Source of the DNA: Neopestalotiopsis rosae
Lineage: Eukaryota > Ascomycota > Sordariomycetes > Amphisphaeriales > Sporocadaceae
DNA length: 64,000 nucleotides
Direction: 5' to 3'
Assembly (NCBI GenBank): GCA_023078685.1
Contig: JALGAS010000001.1
Coordinates: 1,736,001-1,800,000, forward strand
Position numbers and translations under genes: made by a program. A model generated the notes under the pieces. That model saw only the letters and a program-made list of their open reading frames with translations. It did not search any database and had not been told where the DNA came from. Shown here piece after piece: positions 22,622 to 33,060 of the stretch (position 1 is its first letter; every line of letters begins with the position of its first letter).

Positions 22622-23743
22622 GGTGAGAATCGATTCGATGTTCTTGGCCCAGATGCGTGAGGGCACTTGGAGGTTTCGCGTGCTTTATACGCAGCAACAG
22701 CAGCCACTCCGCCTCCAATAGTCCAGAACAGACATCCTTCCGAGACACGATGATTGGATACAGTACTGTAGATCATGATTATATTTCACAATGGCAAAAT
22801 CTCGAAAGCTTGCGGAAGGACTCATTTCATATTTCGTGTACATTTATTTCTGATCATCTGGTAAGGGTATCATTTCGAGTTCTTGAGACAAAGGCGATGC
22901 CATCAATTGCAATACCTACGATGTTGGTTTCTGTATTTGTTTCAGTGATTTCTGTACATGGATTGGAAATAGATTGTAGTTTCTAGCGGCAGGAACTAAT
23001 CACGGAATATTAATCATCTATGCCCATTTGAACGCTTTCCGTATCCCGGATCGGGACTGAATATGGCGCCCTGGTATGAATTGTGCACAAAGATACACTC
23101 CTAGTACCATGATATATTTTTGGTCTAGTCATTGCTAAGTTACATGACCAGAACTGTAATTGTATTCACGTACAGATGTATCTAGAAACGGGTCTCGGGG
23201 TTCTACTGTTCCTGTTGCCTCAGTCAAGCGTATCAGAAACAGATCTGAAGGTATATTGAATTCAGAATCTGCGTGTCGTTGACTTCAGTATTATCCCAGT
23301 GATACCAAGTGCACGGCGGGAAATGGATGTTATCAGCTAGCAGCGGGGCTGTGGGTCATAAGTCCGAGTCCCTAGTTTGTTCAATTATGGAGCATCGGCA
23401 GACCCAGTCCGGTCGAGTGACTAGACTGGAATCAGCCTGGCTTTGGCCTGACAGCAGTACAACCCAGGAGACGGAAGTCGGTTTATTAGCTATTACCATA
23501 GCGATCCTTACTACAGTATTTTGTGGAAGGGTCAGAAATCCAATTTGGTCCGATTTAGACAATGGATCATTGGAGCTGGACTTGGGTCTCAGTTGGTCCA
23601 CAACACTGCGAGACTACAAAGCAACCCCCAGAACAAAATTTCGCAATAGAGATAAATTCATGGACCGTTCCACTCGTTATCTTGACATTGATGAAGCAAA
23701 AGTTTTTATATTCGGACTCACGGCAACAAATTTCGATTAAATC
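22622..23743. other. Intergenic between HMG and coiled-coil genes
   Basis: Divergent promoter interval of 1.1 kb. A plus frame (23309-23740, 143 aa) ends three bases before the next ATG and has one hydrophobic stretch (LLAITIAILTTVFCG), but no family resemblance. Not called as a gene. Confidence 0.4.
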
Positions 23744-24235
23744 ATGGCGAATCATATCCGTGCGCCTCCCGCTCCTCTTCTTATGCTTCCCGTCACAGTT
23801 TTCTACAGCGCTCTTCAAGAGTTTGCCCGCTCCTTGCATCAATTGCAGACATGTACAAGTCGTGTGCAGCAAGAGAACCAACAACTTCAACACGACAAAG
23901 AACGCCTAATCAAAGAAGTCGAAAACCTGCGCGAGTCTGAAATACGTCAGGGACTTGAGATCGAGCGTCTATATGCCATGCTCAGCGGGTCACACACGCC
24001 GACGAATCGGAGCTTTGGAGCGCATTTCCAGCCATCGGCACTCTGTGATAGCGGTCCCAACTATGCGCCTGGTCCAGCAAGTCTTTCTGTGGCGCACGTC
24101 CACACAGGCCCGGAGGCTTTGCAAGGGATATCCGGAGGCCAATGCAGCATGAGAAAGAGATTGAAGCGGAAGGCGGAAGATGAGTTGGTAGCTGATGTCG
24201 AAGAGTATCCTTTCGATGAGGTAGAGCAGGTGTGA
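23744..24235 (+). CDS. Coiled-coil protein with basic C-terminal patch
   Basis: A 163-aa intronless frame with a good start context (AAATCATGG). Residues 22-77 form a coiled coil (LHQLQTCTSRVQQENQQLQ, then EVENLRESEIRQGLEIERLY). A Gly/Pro/Ser linker follows, then a basic patch (MRKRLKRKAEDE, about 142-153) and an acidic end. The layout recalls a small nuclear adaptor or a leucine-zipper protein lacking the basic DNA-contact region next to the zipper. No named family could be assigned. Confidence 0.55.
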   Translation: MANHIRAPPAPLLMLPVTVFYSALQEFARSLHQLQTCTSRVQQENQQLQHDKERLIKEVENLRESEIRQGLEIERLYAMLSGSHTPTNRSFGAHFQPSALCDSGPNYAPGPASLSVAHVHTGPEALQGISGGQCSMRKRLKRKAEDELVADVEEYPFDEVEQV

Positions 24236-24605
24236 GGGGCCATATTCTAAGACTTTACAGCAGGACAGCTTGAATGAAGTGGGTGGTCAATGAACTTTGG
24301 GATCCTTGGAACGTCTGGAAATTCGATCAAACAAGAAGAAAAAGATGTGCTTCTTTCATTCTTTCTCCCCGTTTTCTTATTCTTGCCTGCTTGTGTGACT
24401 ACCCCATCTATCACGTTCGCATTCACTCGAAAGCGAAATCTTCAAGAAGCTAGATGTGAAACGACGCTGTTATGATAGGAGCCCTGTGGAAGCCCTGTGG
24501 AAAAGGTAGCAAGGTGATATGTGTGATCAATCATAACCATGCGTATCATTGTAAGTCTCTGGTGCGGCAAATTGCAAGTTCCAGCACAATCGAAAGCGGT
24601 ACACC

Positions 24606-24690
24606 AGCGTAGCGGAATACGGTTTTAAGACCCACATCGGCCAGACTAACCCCCGTTGCTGTAGCCACCAGGCACCGTAAACTCGACGGA
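24606..24690 (+). repeat. Dispersed repeat, copy A (matches 61318-61425)
   Basis: GTAGCGGAATACGGT, then TAAGACCC, ATCGGCCAGACTAACC and GTTGCTGTAGCCAC correspond in order to GTAGCGGATCACGGT, TAAGACCC, ATCGGTCAGATTAACC and TCTGTTGCCAC at 61 kb, same strand. Several differences are C/T transitions. Both ends are undefined. Confidence 0.6.
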
Positions 24691-24930
24691 CTAGGTACTG
24701 TACTACGTACTACGCCCGGAAGCCGGAGTTAAGACCCACAATATCTTCGGTCTACGGGCATGGGCAAGTCGAATAACTGAACAACCGAGTCAAATTGACA
24801 AGACGCATCGACGTAGTGCACAGTAGCTCGTAGCTGTCAGCACCATGCCAGGATTGCACATAAAAAAGACAAAGGAGTCTAGAACTTGAGTGTTCACACT
24901 TTTTGATAAGCAATGAAGAATGGGGATTTC

Positions 24931-25230
24931 TTAATCTAACAATGATAAAGTGTACATCAATGCATTATCCCGGCTACAATTATCTTCGACGTGGACCACC
25001 AGCGGTCTTCGTCTTTCATTCTCCGCTTTCCTCCTGATACAGTAGTACTTTACCGCGATATTGTTCATACCTGTGGGTAGGCAGCCTTGGAAGCCGGCTC
25101 CAAAGTGTTTTCCCTCCATGACCGCCAACACATGTTTGTTCATCTTCAAGGACGCATGGCCATGACTACATGGATGATCGAAAGCAACAAGCAACTGGGG
25201 TTGTGACTGTACTACGTAATCCTTGTCCAA
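24931..25230 (-). pseudogene. Relic frame sharing a motif with 10742-10833
   Basis: A 99-aa minus frame begins with a weak start. It contains DHPCSHGHASLKMNKHVLAV, then EGKHFGAGFQGCLPTG. The central part matches the 10.7-kb relic. It may be a small gene or a decayed copy. No domain was recognised and no splice partners were found. Confidence 0.35.
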
Positions 25231-26042
25231 TGCATGTCAACACCCCCATACCAGGCAGCAAACACACAGCAGTCTCCAATCACTGGCGAGAGACGGAACG
25301 ACAAGCCATTGACATAGTGTAGTAATTCTCAAAATATAAGAGTCCCTGTAACTCTGACTGGGCTGGTGATCAAAAAGATGAGTGTTATGCGACCAATATG
25401 TTTATTTCGTACTGACCGCTACTATATCATACAATAGTCTTTGGGGGCTTATGCAAGTTTGCCGCTATGCAAAATATATGCGTTTGTGGTTATCTGATTG
25501 CACGTATCTACCCGGATTAATTTCGAGACACATCGATTCCCCGGATCGCCCTAGGCTCATGCTAATGATTGAACTTTTTTTTTTCTTTTTTTTCTTCTTG
25601 AACTTCTGCTCAGTACCGAAAAGACAGCATAGACAATTTTTGGAGTAGATCAAAAGTACTGCAGTTAACGAATGAGACTGATTTTACATTTTTTGGCGTC
25701 AATCAGAGACCAATCATACGACAACATCCCGAAGCACGCTGCAAGAAAAGCCTGATAATCGCATCATCATCCAATAGCAGGCCGGGACTTGGCCGTAGTG
25801 CCAAAGAGAAGCAAAAACAAACCTTATCAGAAATCTGTCGAGGCTTGACCACATTCTCAACATTTCCCCTCGCAGACGCTACAGGCGCGAAGGACCGTGT
25901 CGTAATGGTTTTTATAGTTTGTCTTTGTTGGGCAGACTGCATCTTTTCCTTATTTAAATATTCAGCTGCTACATTTCCTTACGACCCATCTAATATTTTA
26001 TCTTAACTAACCGTCATCCTTCACATCAAACAATCTTGCAAC

Positions 26043-27503
26043 ATGGCCAAGAAGTTGAAAAAGCCCCATGCTGAGCCAGAGGTCAAGAGACTATCAATGC
26101 TCGACGATACTGAGCATGATCCTCGCCCAACATCATCGTGAGTCTTTCTACCGCGTTTACGGACAAGGCACTGTCTGACGAACTTTGAGGCCATACGCAA
26201 GCATATATGTGAACATTTTCTTTGGTGCTACAGGCAAGGCACTAAAGGTTCCCAAGTGCATCCTCAACAAATGCTCGAATCTTCCACCTTATGACTCCTC
26301 ATGGGACAACCACAATCTGCGTTTGCCTCATGTTCCAGAAGAGGTGGGCCACATCTTTGTCCACCACCTTTTCACTGGCGCTTTTCAGTGCTTAGCGCCA
26401 CACGGGTCGAACGTTTTGGAACGACGCACTGCTGAGTTTACGACGTGCATTCGAGCTTATACAGTCGCACAAAAATACAAGGTCAGCTTGCTGGCGGAGC
26501 AGGCTCGCGCAGAGATAGACAGACTAGGTCAGACTATATCCTTCCCAGTCATATTGTCTGCCCTGGCCGATGCCTATCATGTTGCTGGCACAGACGATGG
26601 GTGGCTGAGTGACTATTTGACAACTCAAATGAAATTAATCCTCAATGATCAAAAGTCCATGAAGGCAATCATGGCTACCGAAGTCGCGACGAGATCTTCT
26701 ATCGCCGAGATGCTTCTTCATAGTGTTCTATGTTTACGACTTCAAGAATTTGTTCCTGACTATAGTCTAGATAGTAAGTATAAATTAGCTACCATGATAC
26801 TATAACCTGATCCTAACATGACATAGGTCCTGATTTCGACGCACCCCGGCAAGATCTCAACCCTCAGAAGATTCCATTTAGCTACCTAGATGAATCCTTC
26901 GTCCATGTCTATTCCACTGTCCACGGCTTTCCTGTTGAAGAGGCTCCTGTTGAAGAGGCTCCTGTTGAAGAGGCTCCTGTTGAAGAGGCTCCTGTTGAAG
27001 AGGCTCCTGTTGAAGAGGCTCCTGTTGAAGAGGCTCCTGTTGAAGAGGCTCCTGTTGAAGAGGCTCCTGTTGAAGAGGCTCCTGTTGAAGAGGCTCCTGT
27101 TGAAGAGGCTCCTGTTGAAGAGGCTCCTGCTGAAGGGGTCCCTGTTGATGATATCTCTGAAGCTGAGGCAGACTTAATACCGGCTTCTGATCCAGACTCG
27201 TCATTTATCGTCACACCGGCTTCGTCAACAACATATGGCTTTGCCACTGTAGCTGGAACCCAGTCTGATGCAAGCCCATCATTGCTTGCGAAGAGATCAT
27301 CGAAAAAAGCGAAGAAATACATGAAGAAAAAGCATCAACCGCAGGATATGCCAGGGTCCGATGAGTTGAATACGAGCTGTGAGCTAATGGAGGAGCATAT
27401 GAGACCTGGAATATGGATGTCTTGTCACGTTTGCCGAGGTCTCGTTCAGGGCTTAGCAGCTGAGGCGTCGCCCGCAGACAAAGAAGCGACTACTGTTAGC
27501 TGA
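26043..27503 (+). CDS. BTB/POZ-domain protein with (PVEEA)n repeat tract
   Basis: Three exons fit: 26043-26137, 26190-26773 and 26827-27503, giving 451 aa. Residues 33-215 resemble fungal BTB/POZ proteins: a short strand (ASIYVNIFFGATGKALKVPK), a hydrophobic core (VPEEVGHIFVHHLFTG), then a BACK-like helical part (CIRAYTVAQKYKVSLLAEQA, then ALADAYHVAGTDDGWLSDYL). Such domains mediate dimerisation and sometimes cullin-3 binding. Residues 262-326 are thirteen repeats of PVEEA encoded by identical 15-bp units. The tail has a Lys-rich patch (KRSSKKAKKYMKKKH), possibly nuclear-targeting, and a CHVC motif near the end. No lesions were seen. Confidence 0.75.
26931..27125 (+). repeat. Thirteen identical 15-bp tandem repeats
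   Basis: The unit CCTGTTGAAGAGGCT is repeated 13 times without a single change, followed by one degenerate unit (CCTGCTGAAGGGGTC). Because 15 is a multiple of 3, every frame on both strands stays open across the array, which explains the overlapping open frames here. Confidence 0.95.
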
Positions 27504-27769
27504 TAGTGCGAATTGCTAGATGTCCTGTACTCATACATTTCGAACCGTGCTCACCTTGGTCGAATCTGCAATTATGGTAGACCACTGCATATTTGAACGC
27601 CAAAGGCGTCAAAAAACTGATGAAACTTTGCCCATGAATTGATTTGGCGCTTCCGAAGGCGATCTTTGAAGAGAAATTGTTCATGCTTCTTGCCTTCCTA
27701 ATCGTTGGAAGGCAGAATCGATCACACGAATAGAAGCCTATGTTATACAGCTAATACAGATCATGGTCT
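27504..27769. other. Intergenic
   Basis: Short 3' flank of the BTB gene. Nothing seen. Confidence 0.5.
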
Positions 27770-28141
27770 TGGCTTCACCACAATATACGGGTTCAACATA
27801 TTCAGAAGACATTCCCAGGAACGATTTACATCAAGGATAGGCCACCCAAATACATGACCAAAGACGAGTTTTCTGAAGGCATCGAGATGTCCACACAGCG
27901 CATTAGAAAAGAAATCAATGACAGTATCATGGATACTACTGAAGAGCTTGTGAAACAATTCAGTGCACGCCATGAAGCTTGGAGAGATATGCAGATCAAG
28001 GATGCCGCAGCGCTCTCGGCCTCCATCAGTCATACGATCACGACACTCGAAGATTTTATCTCTGGTGTCGCAAAGAGCCTCGGGAAGGAGATATCAGTCA
28101 TTTCAAAGACTACTGAAATGATTTTGTATTGCTATTCCTAT
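27770..28141 (+). pseudogene. Fragment of a helical protein fused to the GH64 relic
   Basis: An open frame encodes GTIYIKDRPPKYMTKDEF and then an amphipathic helix with RIRKEINDSIMDTTEELVKQ. It runs directly into the 5'-truncated GH64 sequence in another frame. No start or family is evident, so it is best read as part of a decayed gene. Confidence 0.3.
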
Positions 28142-29067
28142 ACCGTATCTGGATAACGAGTCGTCCGCAACTTCTCTGGTTTTGCCTAATTATTTATCTG
28201 CCGGTCGCGTATGGATCGCTAGGGGCGAGCTTGAGATTTTTGCGTTGCGATTCGCGAGCGGCGCGGCGATGCTGCAGGAACCATCCGCCTCGAATTTGGA
28301 AGATCCATCCACAACAGTCGATTGGGGGTTTATAGAGCTTACTTATACGAAAGAAGGTGGCTTATTCGCAAATCTGTCCTTTGTGGATTTTATCGGACTC
28401 TCACTCGGCATGATCTTGACACGCGATACCGGCGAAGTCCAGATCGTAGAAGGGCTCGCAAGTAACGCAGTTGAGCAAGTATGCGATGAATTGCAGAAAC
28501 AGTCGGGGTCGGATCAAATGCCGTGGAACCAATTATGTGTCTACTCACCTCAAGACCACCCTCTCCGAACACTATCCCCAAATATCTATGAGACTATCAA
28601 TCCCGGGGCGACGGACGGCTATTACACGGACTACATAGACGCGTGTGGGAGCTATACCTGACGGAAGACCTAATCTTTGACAACGGAGCCAATCAGTCCA
28701 TTACATGCCGGGTAGCCGCCAACGATGAGCTCACTTGTGAGGGTGACAACCGCCCCTACAGTCGACCCACGACGGCCGACATCTGGGGTTGTAATACGCC
28801 ATCCGGCCGTTCTTGTCCTTGGCCGGGTTGAGGATGCTGGCGACCTGGGCGTCCAGGGCCGTTTGCCATTCTGGATCTCAATGATGACATTCACCGTGCA
28901 GTTGTACCGCGCTAATGTGCAGCCTTTGTTCGCACTACTCTCCTTCTGCATGGTGGTGAGATACAGCCATCCTTGCCAAACACGAGCTACTATCTTAGTG
29001 GCCCCACCAACCATTATAGCCGAATTGTCCACGAAAACGAGTTGAATGGAAAGGGTTACACATTCTT
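28142..29067 (+). pseudogene. Broken GH64 (beta-1,3-glucanase / thaumatin-like) gene
   Basis: GH64 enzymes are secreted beta-1,3-glucanases with a thaumatin-like fold. Typical blocks read in order: LPNYLSAGRVWIARGELEIF, GFIELTY, GLFANLSFVDFIGLSLGM, PWNQLCVY, PLRTLSPN, then after a frameshift near 28640 DNGANQSITCRV and GDNRPYSRPTTADIWGCN. A GC-rich disruption of about 50 nt follows, then GPFAILDLNDDIHRAVVPR, an in-frame TAA at 28913-28915, and TNHYSRIVHENELNGKGYTF. The signal peptide and first roughly 60-70 residues are absent. The 3' end stops abruptly where the oppositely oriented NACHT relic begins. The gene is dead as assembled. Confidence 0.8.
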
Positions 29068-30835
29068 TTTGAATGGCTTCATTAATATCCTGCTCCAGTC
29101 GACTAGTTACCAGAACGTGCAGATTGAGCTGTACAGAAAGGTAACTATTGGTTGACAAAGCGCAACCAAGCTAGCAATTCGCCTTGTGGCGTACATTCGT
29201 TGAGCGCATCAAGCACGATCCATACTTCTCCAAGGTTGCCTATCATTTCGCTTAAAGCCTATTGCAAGGAATCGAAGCTGGGCTGCACTTTGCCACTTTG
29301 GCAAGTAGACGAATATAGCGAGTCGAGATGCTTTCGAGCAACCTCGTTCTGGTGGCATATTTGCCAGACGAGCGAGCGTGACGTATTCTCAAACGACTGC
29401 TTTCGGCTGTCCGTGAAGTCAAAGTAGAAGTAGAGCAGCGCCTGTGCATGACTCTGGCTCTTTTGCAGGTCCTCAATGACAGTAGACGTCAGGATGGTCT
29501 TGCCACATCCAGGGATTCCGTAAAGCCAAAGAAACGAGCTGTCCCCCTTCTTCCACGTCGTGTATGCCTTGCTCTCGAGTAATCGACGGCCGGAGCCTGG
29601 ATGCCGCGCTTTGATGGCATTATTGAAATTGTAGGAAACGTCAGGTGGAGCTAGCCATTGTATGATATCGTCGGAAGGCTTGTCCATTCGAGTGCTTTTG
29701 ATCACTGTTTGTGTGGTTTCCACTCCCAAAGATCTCATTCCCAGATCCTTATTCACTAACTAGCTATTAGCGGATTCGTGACAAGCATAGCGAAACTGCT
29801 TGAAATTACTCGCCTTTATCCAATACATCCTTCACTATTTCCTCTTTATCGACCTTCCTGTGGCTGGACATAGCCCAGAAGCTCTTTCGCAAATGCTGCT
29901 GCAACAGCAGCGGTGTGTTCCTGCCACGCCTTATTTTTGTGTGAGTCGGCGTGATCACAGATTCTACGAATCACAATGCACGGGAAGTTGTCCATCAGTG
30001 CCGCAGCCTCCATCTCGACACAAAGGACCTTCTTATCCATATCCTTCGATATTTGATCCCTGACGACAGCATCTTCGACCACCTGATTTCCTGGTGCGAT
30101 TAACCCGTAGTGCACGCGCATGTCCCGTGACTTCCATTTCACTATCTGGGCCCTGTCGCAATGTCGGCAGTCTTCTCCAGCGTCATCCTCCAATGCGTCG
30201 TCTTCTTCCTCTGAGGCATCTGAATGCTGCTTCTCCATATGACTATAGCTTGCCTTGAACAGGACGTCTTGTAGGGATTCCGATCGCAGGTACTTCTCGG
30301 CCAGTCGTGGATATCGGATTTGTAGCTCCTCCAGATACTGCAAGATCTTACTTCCCTCTAACTCGTGGTCCGACTCCAGCGTCGTTAACGCAGACAGAAG
30401 CAGGTTTGGTGGATTATTGAGTGCGCCTGTTCGTTGGAATATCCCGCCTTGCTCAGCCTTGCCCATATCCCATTGCACAACGTCAGGAAACTGACCGGCA
30501 GGCACACTGACGACCACGTCCCCAAGCCGCACTTTAGGCAGGATACCGCCGCCGATGCCGACTATTGGCTCGAATCGGACGGCTGGAAAGGCGCCGACCA
30601 TATGAGTTGTGACGGTTGCAACTGAACTGGTGCCGATCTTGCCCTTCGGCAAACAGGCGAGCACGATATTGTGACCACAAATCGAGTTGAACGTGTAGGA
30701 GTCCGGGTCGTTGGGCGTTTTTGAGAGGTTCGGGAGTCGCTCGTCAAGCATCGCGATTGCGGCCGTCTGCTCCTTGGGCAGGGCGCAGACCTATCCGACT
30801 GTGTAGGCATCGTGCGTGCGTGCGTGCGTCGCCAT
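29068..30835 (-). pseudogene. Broken NLR: PNP_UDP (nucleoside phosphorylase-like)-NACHT
   Basis: From ATG 30835 the frame gives DAYTVG, then a TAG stop at codon 15 (30793-30791) where family members have Trp, then VCALPKEQTAAIAMLDERLP. The PNP_UDP domain is otherwise well kept: GKIGTSSVATVTTHMV, IVGIGGGILPKVRLGDVVVS, VVQWDMGKAE, CVEMEAAALMDNFPCIVIR, ICDHADSHKNKAWQEH. A +1 frameshift lies near 29855. NACHT features follow: P-loop LYGIPGCGKT, a TAG at 29261-29259, then Walker B-like VWIVLDALNEC and LHVLVTSRLEQDINEAIQK. The gene ends there, missing the rest of the STAND core and any repeat domain. A GCGT microsatellite covers codons 3-8. Confidence 0.85.
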
Positions 30836-31514
30836 CGTGGGCTTGTCGGTGAGAGTGCATTCGGTCGTTATCGATAGCCAGGTGATGATTCAAAGTGAAG
30901 CTCGAGTTCGGTGCCATAATCAGGCAGTCAGGTGAAGAGTCTAGGAAGTCCTACGCAGCCGTGCAGGCTGACTCCGTGGCGCTTCATGCATGACGCGGTC
31001 GTGGCGGTGATTGGCTAAAATCGCGCATAGCGACTGTGTGCGGCATCTCGTCCAAAATCTGATCTGCACAGAATCCGCAAGGCCGCGACGATTTCCATCC
31101 AGTTCAGTGCGACAGTAGACGTTAGAAAGGCTTTGATTAACACGCCTAGTCGCGTAGATGCAGGCAATTTATTTTGCTAGGAGGATATTTTAGGACGTAC
31201 AGCGACCATATAACGCCAGTCTACTACACCATTGCTAGAGCAAACGACCGTGTGTCCTCGCTTCCAAACGGTCAGCACACGTTCGTAACGGCCGCGCCAC
31301 TTACTTAGGCAAACGTCGAGGCGTTTTCGCATTTTGCCATTACATTTAATATACAACTGTGGGGGCTCGCTGCTATCATTTGATAGAAGTTCGCTAGAAC
31401 ACTCAATACCTATCGTCTCGAAGCATTGCCATCTTTGAAAAGCATTTACGTCTCGGTTTGGGCAATGATATCGCGTCTTAAAACGATAAAGCACCACTAG
31501 CTAACTAGCTGATC
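30836..31514. other. Intergenic between two PNP_UDP relics
   Basis: No gene supported. A minus frame at 31177-31497 (106 aa) is Arg/Cys-rich without a recognisable domain. Confidence 0.4.
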
Positions 31515-31776
31515 TAACGATATATGCTGTTGTATGGATCTGAGCTATTGGGACAGAGCTCGTTGCCGCTAAGCAATTTCTTGACGAAACCCACGACCTA
31601 GCAGACTAGCTGCCCGCTAACGACGACAACGTATGCGTGCTTAGAAAGATCGGCAAGCATAATATTGTTACTGCTGCCTTGCTGCATGGGCATTATAGGC
31701 TTGCCAACGTTGTGGTCGTTGCTCGCGATATAGCGCGTAGTTTTCCTCACTTACGTTTCGTTGTCAAATCAACGCA
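31515..31776 (+). pseudogene. Second, more decayed PNP_UDP-domain fragment
   Basis: One plus frame reads TIYAVVWI, stop, AIGTELVAAKQFLDETHDLA, stop, then NDDNVCVLRKIGKHNIVTAA and ARDIARSFPHLRF. These are the first blocks of a fungal PNP_UDP domain of a different subtype from the one at 30.8 kb (it has AIGTE instead of ALPKE). The phosphate-site block GIGGG is gone and the sequence ends in an unrelated T-rich run. The orientation is opposite to the larger relic. Confidence 0.7.
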
Positions 31777-32222
31777 ACTCACTCCATCTCATAAGCTCGA
31801 AGGCGACTCATCTACGGTGTAGGCGAATGAATGTCCCTTTTTTTTTTTTTTTTGGCGCTTAGGGACAAAAAAAAATCCTCATCTTCGGAACAACTTTCTT
31901 AGATGCTAGGGAAATCGATTTTTGATAGATACGGTATCACTATTTTGGGGCATAGACCACACAGCCAAAATACCTAACCTAGGTTAGTTGACTCCGTCTG
32001 ACACATAAAACATGTTCTGGTGCCGAGCACCTTTCAGTCCCACTAACGCATGCTTCAGTCAACCCTCACATCCTCAGAAACATTAATAAGCTCGGTCGAC
32101 CCTCGTGGCAACCTTGTATCTCTTTTACGCGCCGGTTCTAGCACTCAATACTTTCATTTTCCGTCTTCGACTTTGCGAGTGCGCTCGCGAAAAAAAAACC
32201 GGGGTGTTGGGGATTGCGGAAC
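31777..32222. other. Unassigned relic sequence
   Basis: Includes a run of about 18 T (31839-31853 region) and an A-run. The plus frame at 32050-32358 runs into the NACHT duplicate and has no recognisable domain. Confidence 0.4.
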
Positions 32223-32970
32223 TTGTACGAATCAGTGGGGCAGATACTTCGAAAAGCCTGCGAAAATAAGAACGTACGCTTCAGGGATACTCGTGGGGAG
32301 GCGTTCTTTCTCTAATTTGCCCGCCAAATCTGACCTTGATGCCGACTTTTCCAGGTGATCGAGTGTGAGTCTAGCAAAGAGAAACATTCCTAGCTAGAGA
32401 TGAGCTTGGGCTGAAACTGATAGCCTCTAGATAAGAAACCTACCTTGACATTCCTTGGCTGCATCTAAAATCTTGTTACCAATGCCTTCCTGCTCTTCAT
32501 GGCTGAGACAGAATGCTGGGTCGAACTAGGCAAGTCGATTGTGAACATGCAGCTTCGTGGCCGGTGCGATAACATTCGCCTAGATTGTGAAGATCTGCGC
32601 GTTTAGAGATTGCGTCTGGAGTATTTTTCTTATCTCTTTCAGTTCACGACTAAGAATCAGCAGCCGCAACCTTCCAGGCTCGGCTGCATCCTGTTGAGTA
32701 ACCACAGAGGTGAGAATTCTCACTGTATCCCTGATGACAGGCTTCTCGCGCTCATCCAAACCGTCAACGATGATGAATTGGTCTGGTATGATTTCGAAAA
32801 AGATCTTTAATAATGACTCTGCATCCCGTACGCTCAGCTGTGAGTGGCCGGAATTGCCTTTCTTATCGCAGCAGTATGCGATGAGGTGTGTGAATTTTCC
32901 GTTTTTGGCGATACGCATCATTTGGCGGTACAGAAGTCCGCGACAAATGGAAAGAAATGTCGTGGCTTGA
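32223..32970 (-). pseudogene. Duplicated NACHT segment of the 6.3-9.7 kb NLR
   Basis: This block is collinear with 7625-8371, with the same exon-intron edges. It encodes THLIAYCCDKKGNSGHSQLS, Walker B FIIVDGLDEREKPV and LRLLILSRELKEIRKIL. At least two in-frame stops follow (for example after LNAQIFTI near 32580), and the Walker B Cys is replaced. Neither the P-loop exon nor the zinc fingers were copied. Both ends are sharp: TGTACGAATCA at 32223 and GTCGTGGCTTG at 32961-32971. It is a partial segmental duplicate, now non-coding. Confidence 0.85.
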
Positions 32971-32987
32971 GTACAGTTTTGAGGTGC

Positions 32988-33060
32988 TGGGATATTCTTC
33001 TGTGCCTTGGATAGTTTTCTGTGGCGGGATAATCTTCTATGTTGAGATAATCTTCAGTCT
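32988..33060 (+). repeat. 18-bp minisatellite, array A
   Basis: Four degenerate units of a GGGATATTCTTCTGTGCC-like 18-mer in tandem, starting about 17 bp after the end of the NACHT duplicate. Confidence 0.75.

Larger units (their letters stand above)
24236..26042. other. Intergenic with relics
   Basis: About 1.8 kb. It contains a dispersed repeat (24606-24690, related to 61318-61425), the relic frame at 24931-25230, and a long T-rich run (25566-25592). A minus frame at 25703-25942 is Arg/Ser-rich without a domain. Confidence 0.5.

Noticed and set aside
23309..23740. 143-aa plus frame before the coiled-coil gene
   Set aside because: No domain, composition like non-coding DNA, and it ends in the promoter of the next gene.
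26878..27322. Minus- and plus-strand frames rich in STGAS, QQEPL or LLKRL across the BTB repeat
   Set aside because: They are by-products of a 15-bp periodicity that keeps all frames open. Splice phase and domain content support only the plus-strand PVEEA frame.
28670..29158. A continuous 162-aa minus-strand frame read as one gene
   Set aside because: Its first part is NACHT relic and its second part is antisense of the GH64 relic, so the open frame crosses a breakpoint by chance.
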